40,878 nucleotides of DNA from Clostridiales bacterium (lineage in GTDB: Bacteria; Bacillota; Clostridia; Christensenellales; Aristaeellaceae): positions 1-40,878 of the forward strand of contig JAAYOH010000025.1 of the NCBI GenBank assembly GCA_012520375.1, given 5' to 3'. Numbering within the stretch: the first letter of the stretch is position 1; every line of letters begins with the position of its first letter. Position numbers and translations under genes: made by a program. The notes below the pieces were generated by a model. It was not told the DNA's origin, ran no database searches, and was given only the letters and a program-made list of their open reading frames with translations. Shown here piece after piece: positions 34,680 through 40,878 of the stretch.

Positions 34680-35522
34680 TTGTGCCGCAAAAAGAGGCGC
34701 GGCTGCTTCGGGCGCCTGTTCCTCTTGTTTCTGCTTTGTTCCCTCCTCTTCGCAGGGTATATGGCGATGCAGAGCCGCATCGTCAAACTATGCAGCGCAG
34801 AGCTGTATTTGAAGGGCCTCCCCTCCGGCTTTGAGGGCGCCACCATTCTGTATGTGTCCGACGTACACGCCGGCGCCCTTGCTTCCGGGAAGGAGAGCGC
34901 CCGGGTCTTGCTGGATCTGCAGTCCCTGTACCCGGATTTGTTGCTGCTGGGGGGCGACTATAGCGGCGCGGATCTGTGGTCCGTCCGGAATCCGGAAGCT
35001 GCCCTGGGGGAACGGGACGCCTTCTTTCAGGAGCTGGCCTGGTTTTACGCGCCCCTGGGCAAGTTTGCCGTGCGGGGCTGCAGCGACATGGACCAGGGCC
35101 TTCAAGACGCCCTCACGGCGGGAGGCGTCACCCTGCTGTGCAATCAGGTGGCCCGCCTGGATCGGAACGGGGACCACCTCATCCTTGCGGGCTTTGACGA
35201 CTGGAGCAAGGGGGAGCAGGCGGTGGAAGGGGTGTGCGCCCTGTTTGCGGAGCAGGACACCGTGATCGCCCTGTCCCACGACGCCGCCCTTTTCCCCATG
35301 GCAGCCCGGCACGGGGCGCCCGACCTGATGCTGTGCGGGGCGCCCCCCTTGGGGCAGGTCCGGCTCCCGGCCTTTTTGACCCGCAATGCTGCGGCATGCC
35401 CGGGTTGGCAGCGCCTGGGTTCCACCACCCTTCTGATCTCGGGTGGGCTGGGCTGTGCCCGGCTTCCCCTGCGGCTGAACAGCCCGGCCCAGGTGCATCT
35501 GATCACGTTGCGCCGGGGCTGA
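34680..35522 (+). CDS. Membrane-anchored calcineurin-like phosphoesterase with degenerate metal site
   Basis: A 280-residue protein with an N-terminal membrane anchor (LFLLFLLCSLLFAGYMA, about 12-28) and a metallophosphoesterase fold of the YkuE/YaeI type. SDVHAG (Asp61, His63) and a GGDYSG are present, but the usual GNHD is GCSD, SHxP is SHDA, and GHTHGGQ is reduced to GAPPLGQ. Several metal ligands are therefore missing and catalysis is doubtful. The likely start is TTG at 34680, eight bases after GGGAGG; the GTG at 34671 overlaps that site. It lies directly behind the parS pair and may be read through from nagA. Confidence 0.75.
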   Translation: MCRKKRRGCFGRLFLLFLLCSLLFAGYMAMQSRIVKLCSAELYLKGLPSGFEGATILYVSDVHAGALASGKESARVLLDLQSLYPDLLLLGGDYSGADLWSVRNPEAALGERDAFFQELAWFYAPLGKFAVRGCSDMDQGLQDALTAGGVTLLCNQVARLDRNGDHLILAGFDDWSKGEQAVEGVCALFAEQDTVIALSHDAALFPMAARHGAPDLMLCGAPPLGQVRLPAFLTRNAAACPGWQRLGSTTLLISGGLGCARLPLRLNSPAQVHLITLRRG

Positions 35523-35620
35523 TTCCGCCGGAAATTTGAAAAAACGGGATAAAAACCGCGCCCCTTTGCGTCAAAGCTATGGTGTCCTTTTTGTTTTGAG
35601 AAAAAACGGAGGTGTTTATC

Positions 35621-37753
35621 GTGAAAAAAGGATGGGCCATCGCCCTGATCACCGCCCTGGCGGCCGTATCTATCCTGGCTGCCGTTCTGGGCGTCAATCT
35701 GAATAGGGTACGTACCGGGGAGGGAGACAGGCTTGCCGCTCTGGACGGGCAGCTGCAAAGCCTGCAGGGGCAGGTCCTTGCCCTGACCGAAGAAAAGGAA
35801 ACCCTGGCCGAGGAAAAGGAAGCCCTGGCTAAACAGCTGGAAGCCTCTACGGCCATGTACGAAGACTCCCGGCAGCAGCTGAGCGATCTCAGCGAGAGTA
35901 CCCGGGCAGACCGGGAGGCCCTCGCCGCCTACGAAGCCGAGATCCGGCAGCTTAAGGCGGACACCGCTGAGTACGATGCCCTCATCGAGGGGGACGCCCG
36001 GCAACTGAGTGAAGCCAATAAAAAGGTGAAAACCCTGGAAGCCAGGCTGTCTGCCCTGCGCCAGGAACTGGCGAGCAGCCGCAACAAGGCCAAGAGCCTG
36101 GAGGAGCAGCTGAAAGAGACAGAACAGGCGGAATCCGCGGGAGCTGTGCGCTCCAAGGCCCTGGCGGACCAGGCCTTCCTCGTCGCCTCCCTGGAAGAGC
36201 AGGTAGAAGAGCAGTCCTATGATCTGTCCGGCAAGGATGTGCTTCTGGCGGAAGCCAACGACCGCATCGCCGAATTGGAAGCGCTGCTGGCGGACAAAAA
36301 CGCCGAGATCAAAAGGCTCATGGAGAGCTCCGAAGAGGCCGCAAGCCTTGCCGCGCAGCTGGCGGAAAAGCAGGACCTCATCGACGGGCTGAACGCACAG
36401 ATCAGCGAACTCCAGGCACAGATCAGTGCCTTCGACGACGGATCTGAGGAGATCGCCGCCCTCAGAATACAACTTGCGGAGAACCAGGACGTCATCAATG
36501 GGCTGAACGCGCAGATCGTCGAACTCCAGGCGCAGATCGATGCCTTTGACGACGGATCTGAGGAGATCGCCGCTCTCACCACACAGCTAATAGAGAAGCA
36601 GGAGGCCATCGACGGACTGAACGAACAGATCGCCGAACTCCAGGCACAGATCAGTGCCTTCGACGACGGATCTGAGGAGATCGCCGCTCTCACCACACAG
36701 CTAATAGAGAAGCAGGAGGCCATCGACGGACTGAACGAACAGATCGCCGAACTCCAGGCGCAGATCGATGCCTTCGACGACGGATCTGAGGAGATTGCCG
36801 CCCTTAGAACACAACTTGCTGAGAACCAGGACGTCATCAATGGACTGAACGCGCAGATCGCCGAACTCCAGGCACAAATCGGCGCCTTCGATGATGGATC
36901 TGAGGAGATCGCCGCACTCAACGCACAGCTTATAGAGAAGCAGGAGGCCATAGACGGGCTGAACGCACAGATCGCCGAGCTCCAGGCGCAGATCGATGCC
37001 TTTGACGACGGATCTGAGGAGATCGCCACACTCACCACACAGCTTATGGAGAAGCAGGAGGCCATCGACGGACTGAACGCGCAGATCGCCGAACTCCAGG
37101 CACAAATTAGTGCCTTCGACGACGGATCTGAGGAGATCGCCGCACTCAACACACAGCTTATAGAGAAGCAGGAGGCCATAGACGGGCTGAACGCACAGAT
37201 CAGCGAACTCCAAACACAAATCGACTCCTTCGACGATGGATCTGAAGAGATCGCCGCCCTCAGAACACAACTTGCGGAGAACCAGGACGTCATCAATGGA
37301 CTGAACGCACAGATCGCCGAACTCCAGGCACAAATCGGCGCCTTCGACGACGGCGCCGAGGAGATCGCAGCCCTCAACGCGCAGCTTGCGGAGAAGCAAG
37401 CCGTGATCCAGGAACTGAATGCCATGGTGGACAGCTTCGACAACGATGCGGCGTTGATCGAGGATCTCGAGGGCCAGGTAGCGGACCTGAAAGCCAAAAT
37501 CGGGGCCCTGCAGGAAATGGGGGACGCCTACCAGGAAAAAGTCGCCCAGGTTCAGGAGCTCAGCGCCCAGCTGGACGACTGCTACGCCCGGATCAGCGCC
37601 CTGCAGAAGCAGCTGGATAACAACGAGCAGGAAGCCTATATCCTGAAATTGGAACAGACGATTGCAAAGCTCACCGAGCAGCTGGCCTTTTACACCGGCG
37701 AACCCATCGACCCCGAGGACCCGGAAGGGGAGATCCTCGACGAAGCAATGTAG
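35621..37753 (+). CDS. Membrane-anchored coiled-coil protein with nine 38-residue repeats
   Basis: A 710-residue protein. One membrane helix (about 5-28) is followed by an almost purely helical, Gln/Glu/Leu-rich body. Residues 246-587 are nine tandem 38-residue repeats (QLxEKQEAIDGLNAQIAELQ followed by AQIxAFDDGSEEIAALxx) and a tenth diverged partial copy. The DDG in each repeat should break the helix, giving a string of helical hairpins or a segmented rod rather than one continuous coil. The tail is acidic (EPIDPEDPEGEILDEAM). The start is GTG at 35621, six bases after GGAGGTG. The orientation predicted is a short cytoplasmic N-terminus with the rod outside. No known family is evident; roles in the cell envelope or as a surface spacer are guesses. 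Confidence 0.8.
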   Translation: MKKGWAIALITALAAVSILAAVLGVNLNRVRTGEGDRLAALDGQLQSLQGQVLALTEEKETLAEEKEALAKQLEASTAMYEDSRQQLSDLSESTRADREALAAYEAEIRQLKADTAEYDALIEGDARQLSEANKKVKTLEARLSALRQELASSRNKAKSLEEQLKETEQAESAGAVRSKALADQAFLVASLEEQVEEQSYDLSGKDVLLAEANDRIAELEALLADKNAEIKRLMESSEEAASLAAQLAEKQDLIDGLNAQISELQAQISAFDDGSEEIAALRIQLAENQDVINGLNAQIVELQAQIDAFDDGSEEIAALTTQLIEKQEAIDGLNEQIAELQAQISAFDDGSEEIAALTTQLIEKQEAIDGLNEQIAELQAQIDAFDDGSEEIAALRTQLAENQDVINGLNAQIAELQAQIGAFDDGSEEIAALNAQLIEKQEAIDGLNAQIAELQAQIDAFDDGSEEIATLTTQLMEKQEAIDGLNAQIAELQAQISAFDDGSEEIAALNTQLIEKQEAIDGLNAQISELQTQIDSFDDGSEEIAALRTQLAENQDVINGLNAQIAELQAQIGAFDDGAEEIAALNAQLAEKQAVIQELNAMVDSFDNDAALIEDLEGQVADLKAKIGALQEMGDAYQEKVAQVQELSAQLDDCYARISALQKQLDNNEQEAYILKLEQTIAKLTEQLAFYTGEPIDPEDPEGEILDEAM
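36356..37381 (+). repeat. Nine tandem 114-bp repeats inside the coiled-coil gene
   Basis: Units start at 36356 and recur every 114 bp, each encoding 38 residues, with a partial tenth unit from 37382. DNA identity between units is very high (units 3 and 4 differ at few bases). Two variants alternate: AENQDVIN (units 2, 5, 9) and xEKQEAID (units 3, 4, 6, 7, 8), suggesting duplications of multi-unit blocks as well as single units. Copy number probably varies among strains. Confidence 0.93.
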
Positions 37754-38371
37754 AGATAATACCCCATGCATGGCGCTGGGCAATTTCCCGGGCTGTTCCG
37801 CAAAGAGCCGGCAGGCGCCCTCTTTTGTCCCTGTCGGATCTGCCCCATGGGCGCCCGCTCTGGCCGCCAGCATGGGAAGATTGCCGGGCTTGCCGTTGAC
37901 AGGGGCGTCCGCCTCACGTATGCACCGGACCCGGGAGAGAGAGTGGGACCGGCGGCTGGATGATGTGCCGGAAAGGCCCCTGAGGGACTGGCGGACCACT
38001 TGAGCGGCGCCGCCCTCATGCCGGGCCGGCAATACAAACTGGCGAACGGCCTGTATGGACTGATCCGGGGAGGATTGCCCATTGGCGGGCTCTCCTCCCC
38101 GGCTCCTGTGATATGGGTCTTTCCGTGGGCCCTGTGCAAGGTGAACGGAATCCGCCCCGGGAAGCGGCAGCTTATCCGAATTGCCTTGCAGGCGGAATGG
38201 ACTACCTGGGAATATCGGTGGGTACCCTGGACCAGAGCTGTGAGGTGCTGGCGAAAAGAAATCATCTGCCCGTATAAAGTGCTGACTTACAAGGACAAAG
38301 ACATAAAAGAAGCCGTTGCTTTTGAAAACCTAGGGCAGATACGGTTGAAGAAGCGCTGGATTATCATCTAA
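37754..38371. other. 618-bp stretch without a convincing gene, possibly decayed coding DNA
   Basis: High-GC until about 38270, then AT-rich. Open frames exist on both strands but have no ribosome binding sites, and their products are rich in Pro, Arg and Trp as expected for shadow frames. In one plus frame, GGMDYLGISVGTLDQ (near 38190-38240) resembles the opening of a MerR/excisionase-type helix-turn-helix and is then interrupted; this may be the remains of a gene. No terminator for the coiled-coil gene is seen. Confidence 0.3.
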
Positions 38372-38450
38372 AGTGCGCTTGAGAATCGATAAACTGCTTC
38401 GGGATTTCATACTAAGTGGCAGATTTGACATAAAAATGCCTTAGCTAAGC

Positions 38451-38478
38451 TTGTATGTTTTGAAGTGGTATTTATAAT
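38451..38478 (+). promoter_or_regulatory. Possible promoter of the right-end AT-rich region
   Basis: TTGTAT (38451-38456), 16-base spacer, TATAAT (38473-38478). In AT-rich DNA such matches are common, so confidence is modest. Confidence 0.4.
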
Positions 38479-38504
38479 TTGTTTAAAGGAGTATTTCGGA
38501 GAGT

Positions 38505-38567
38505 ATGGGAAAGCTCATAGATTGGGACGGATGCTGTAAAATTGTTGATTCGCTGGGCATACGATAA
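38505..38567 (+). CDS. Possible 20-residue small ORF
   Basis: ATG at 38505 follows AAAGGAG and CGGAGAG and opens MGKLIDWDGCCKIVDSLGIR before a stop. It sits between a plausible promoter and the large unknown gene and could be a leader peptide or chance. No homologue is recognised. Confidence 0.2.
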   Translation: MGKLIDWDGCCKIVDSLGIR

Positions 38568-38602
38568 GCTAAGGATTTATGATATTATGAGTAATCAGTA
38601 AT

Positions 38603-38649
38603 ATGGTACAAATGGACAAAGCCATGTGTGGAAGCCCGGCATGTACCAT
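38603..38649 (+). other. Inverted repeat that may fold as a leader hairpin
   Basis: ATGGTACA (38603-38610) and TGTACCAT (38642-38649) are perfect 8-bp arms; the 31 bases between them can form a smaller GCC/GGC stem. It could be a transcript structure or a protein-binding site upstream of the large gene. Confidence 0.35.
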
Positions 38650-38739
38650 GCTTAAATAATGAAGAACGTTATGTCCCCTTGTAAAGGTGATTTTGTTGGA
38701 AAGATAAAAAACACAATATATAGTGTTTTGGAGGAAGTC

Positions 38740-40878
38740 ATGAAGAACAGTTTGCGAAAATTGCTAAGCATAAAATGCACTTTTGTGAAGAAGGGCCAGA
38801 AGAAATCTATAGAGGATAGATTATCCCAGCCCGAAAAGAGCTCGGATAAAGATACATGGACAGCAAGACTAAACGCTATTCATCTCTGGGTCAGTAGTCA
38901 ATCCAGCACGAGAAAACGCAACAAGTTAAAACGGGCTGCTCAGCTTTTGGTAAAATTGTTGGCAGATGAGACATTAGACGGCAAAACTGTTGCTGAAAAA
39001 ATGGATTTTGATACTGTAATATACCAAGCCAGAAAAAGCAAAAGCATTGGTTTTTTTCAGACACTGTCATTGAAGAAATTCATACGTCAGTACAAGAAAT
39101 ATGGCCAACCGATTGTATCTCAAATTGCATCAGTGCAGGATGTGCCAGAGAAGCCTCTGAAAAGCGGATCAACACAAAAAGTCTTGGAAGACGCAACAGA
39201 ATTAACTGAAGACACACAAGCTCCACCAAAGATGTCGAACGATATAAAAACAACATTGGAAAAGGAATTAGACGCAACATCAACCAATGCTGATGTTAGT
39301 ACTGAGGGACTTGTTTCTGACCCATTACAAATGAAAGAAAATAAACAGGAAGATGTCAAGGTCAGTGTTCCTGCTGCAAATACTAAAAAGCAATATGAAG
39401 CTTCGAATGAAAAGATAGGAATAAGCGAGTCTTTTACAGCAGAAGCATTAAACGCCCCGGAAGAAGCAACGAAACATATGTCCAGTTTATATGCTGGTAT
39501 AATAGATTCAAGTACTCAAAGCAACCATATTATTGAGCCGTATAATCGAGCAAAAAAAACGAAAGATATCAATTATGATGAAGCTTTTGAGTTTAACATC
39601 GCAGAGGATATCTCTTCTTGGCCACGGGAAGACAAGGCGTGGACTTTGGGTGAATGGGCATTAATGCTTGATTGGCATCTTAGGTATATTAACCTGACTG
39701 CTAGCCAGCGAAGAGATCAAATTCGTGCTTTCTCTCACTTGTTGAGGACAGCTGCAAAGGAGACTGGCTTTCCAGTAAACGAAAAATATCGAAATGAGGC
39801 GGGAATCAGTTCTCAATACAATTATTTAACCAGTTACATAACCGGAAGTACGGGAAACTATAAATATGCCGTTAGCATGGAGCAAGTTGTCAAGCTTTTT
39901 CGGTATCAAAAAAGCGAATATGATCTTCTGCTTTCAGGCTTTAAAGAACGTTTGGGTTTGACAGAAAATTTCCGAGAAGAAGATGACGCGGCAACCAATA
40001 TTTCCTTTGATATAGACGATTTCGTTGAAGAAATAGATGACTATCTTGAACTGGATGATAGAGAAAAAGAGATTGATTGCCAAGAGCTGACACCCCCGGT
40101 TTCAACAGCGATGGATAGCGAGCTTGTATTAGTTCCGGAAGAAATAGTGGAAGCTTTGCGTCTTGTATATCCAGACAAGCGCTATCCTACTACTGGTTTC
40201 ATAGAGGACTTTACACTAAAATCAAAGCTACCACATGCTTTGATTGAACAGTATACGCAAACCCTGCTTCATCCCAAATGGATGGCAAAAATTGGATTCC
40301 GCCCCATTGAGCCAGAAATGAAAACCATGCCTGGTAAAATATACCATGCGCCAGGTTATGAAGCATTGGAACCAGTTTTGCAGCAGGCATTTTACGCACA
40401 GCCGCTGCTGGGTAACATTACGCCAACGCCAGAACAAAGAACCCTGCTATTCAAGTCGGCCATGGATATTCTGAATCAAGTATTAAGACACAAAAAGCCA
40501 TTAAATGTAGTTCAGAGAGACATTCTTGTATTGGAAACCGTTATGCTATTGCAGCGATGGAACCAACAAAGTGATGAGCATAAGGACACCACATTTTGGG
40601 AATATATATGCACCCAGTATGGATTGCGGTATGATATGTCGAGGTTTTCAACCAGTAAAACATACAATGAATTTAGAGAAGCCATTGAACGAAGTTTGCG
40701 TAGGCATAATCGATTAATGGCAAAAAGAGGAAAACGATATTACACTACCATGTTAACCCAAGCCTTAGCACCAAAAGAAAAGTTTTTTGATTTATTAGAG
40801 CAAATCTTCAGTTTTTACGCAAAAAACCTAAAGTATCAATACATTGCTGATGACCCCGCCTTTACAGCGTTTTCACTA
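38740..40878 (+). CDS. Large unknown protein, 5' part (at least 713 residues, runs off the window)
   Basis: An uninterrupted reading frame begins with ATG at 38740, five bases after GGAGG, and is still open at the last base. I do not recognise the family. Visible regions: a basic helical N-terminal domain (about residues 36-125, TARLNAIHLWVSSQSSTRKR, LSLKKFIRQYKKYG); a Thr/Glu/Lys-rich low-complexity linker (130-290); a Trp-rich helical domain (293-410, SWPREDKAWTLGEWALMLDWH, LTSYITGSTGNYKYAVS); a very acidic segment (412-447, DIDDFVEEIDDYLELDD); and a second helical domain (460-713, HPKWMAKIGFRPIEPEM, TTFWEYICTQYGLRYDMSRF, KRYYTTMLTQ). No signal peptide, membrane helix, Walker motif or nuclease motif is seen in this part. 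Composition is AT-rich with AGA/AAA/TTA codons, unlike all genes to the left, which points to horizontal transfer. Confidence 0.88.
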   Translation, partial: MKNSLRKLLSIKCTFVKKGQKKSIEDRLSQPEKSSDKDTWTARLNAIHLWVSSQSSTRKRNKLKRAAQLLVKLLADETLDGKTVAEKMDFDTVIYQARKSKSIGFFQTLSLKKFIRQYKKYGQPIVSQIASVQDVPEKPLKSGSTQKVLEDATELTEDTQAPPKMSNDIKTTLEKELDATSTNADVSTEGLVSDPLQMKENKQEDVKVSVPAANTKKQYEASNEKIGISESFTAEALNAPEEATKHMSSLYAGIIDSSTQSNHIIEPYNRAKKTKDINYDEAFEFNIAEDISSWPREDKAWTLGEWALMLDWHLRYINLTASQRRDQIRAFSHLLRTAAKETGFPVNEKYRNEAGISSQYNYLTSYITGSTGNYKYAVSMEQVVKLFRYQKSEYDLLLSGFKERLGLTENFREEDDAATNISFDIDDFVEEIDDYLELDDREKEIDCQELTPPVSTAMDSELVLVPEEIVEALRLVYPDKRYPTTGFIEDFTLKSKLPHALIEQYTQTLLHPKWMAKIGFRPIEPEMKTMPGKIYHAPGYEALEPVLQQAFYAQPLLGNITPTPEQRTLLFKSAMDILNQVLRHKKPLNVVQRDILVLETVMLLQRWNQQSDEHKDTTFWEYICTQYGLRYDMSRFSTSKTYNEFREAIERSLRRHNRLMAKRGKRYYTTMLTQALAPKEKFFDLLEQIFSFYAKNLKYQYIADDPAFTAFSL

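Larger units (their letters stand above)
38372..38739. other. 368-bp AT-rich leader region ahead of the large unknown gene
   Basis: Holds a possible promoter (38451-38478), a 20-codon reading frame (38505-38567) and an 8-bp inverted repeat (38603-38649) described separately. TTGGAA (38696) and TATAGT (38719-38724) also have a 17-bp spacer, but a transcript from there would start within the ribosome binding site of the large gene. Confidence 0.4.

Noticed and set aside
36356-37381. CRISPR array, considered because of regular spacing.
   Set aside because: Units are contiguous, 114 bp long and in frame with a protein; there are no unique spacers or short repeats.
36217-37497. 426-codon minus-strand frame with a Ser/Ala/Cys-rich repeated product (SDPSSKASICAWSSAICAF).
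   Set aside because: The repetition only mirrors the 114-bp repeats of the coiled-coil gene on the other strand, and no ribosome binding site or promoter is present.
37690-38265. 191-codon minus-strand frame beyond the coiled-coil gene.
   Set aside because: Overlaps the end of that gene, has no ribosome binding site, and the product is Pro/Ser/Arg-rich without any recognisable motif.
38696-38724. TTGGAA-17-TATAGT as the promoter of the large unknown gene.
   Set aside because: Transcription would start at about 38731, inside the ribosome binding site, leaving an unusable leader; chance matches are frequent in AT-rich DNA.

Overview
The window looks like a stretch of chromosome from a high-GC member of the Bacillota (class Clostridia; possibly a Christensenellales- or Oscillospirales-type gut anaerobe, but I cannot name a species). 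Supporting signs are RNase Y, an RecD2-type helicase, a VanW-domain protein, a 2[4Fe-4S] clostridial ferredoxin, an oxygen-sensitive 2-hydroxyacyl-CoA dehydratase activase system, zinc-ribbon S18, strong AAGGAGG-type ribosome binding sites and sigma-A promoters with 17-bp spacers. Most of the window is dense core genome of roughly 60-65% GC by eye. The rpsF-ssb-rpsR operon together with two perfect parS sites (34619-34661) suggests an origin-proximal position.

Layout. 1-5.7 kb (minus): RNase Y with a structured leader, then a three-gene unit of a cysteine-rich YkgJ-like protein, RecD2 helicase and a secreted double-VanW protein. 5.7-10.7 kb: ferredoxin (plus), an AEC-family transporter (minus) and a heterodimeric ABC exporter (plus) with one degenerate ATP site. 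10.7-17.4 kb (minus): a secreted 5'-nucleotidase with its own promoter and a palindromic operator candidate, and a carbohydrate CUT1 ABC importer (binding protein, two permeases) followed by a ROK regulator; no ATPase gene is present, so a shared MsmX-like ATPase elsewhere is likely. 17.6-21.8 kb (plus): a double-activase protein plus a dehydratase-like partner. 21.9-24.2 kb (minus): a DUF1015 protein and a nucleotidyltransferase. 24.2-28.4 kb (plus): RluF, MurA and ThrRS. Then tRNA-Arg(ACG) (minus), an M50 protease and ScpA (plus), rpsF-ssb-rpsR (minus) with an S6:S18-binding leader, CvpA and DUF5711 proteins (minus), NagA (plus), tandem parS, a membrane-anchored phosphoesterase-like protein that has lost metal ligands, and a 710-residue membrane-anchored coiled-coil protein with nine nearly identical 38-residue repeats.

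Right end. From about 38.27 kb the base composition changes abruptly to AT-rich (about 40% GC by eye). After about 1 kb without a convincing gene, an uninterrupted reading frame begins at 38740 and is still open at the last base (713 codons). I do not recognise the protein. This looks like the edge of a horizontally acquired island, and the reading frame is the best candidate here for an undescribed system; most of it lies beyond the window.
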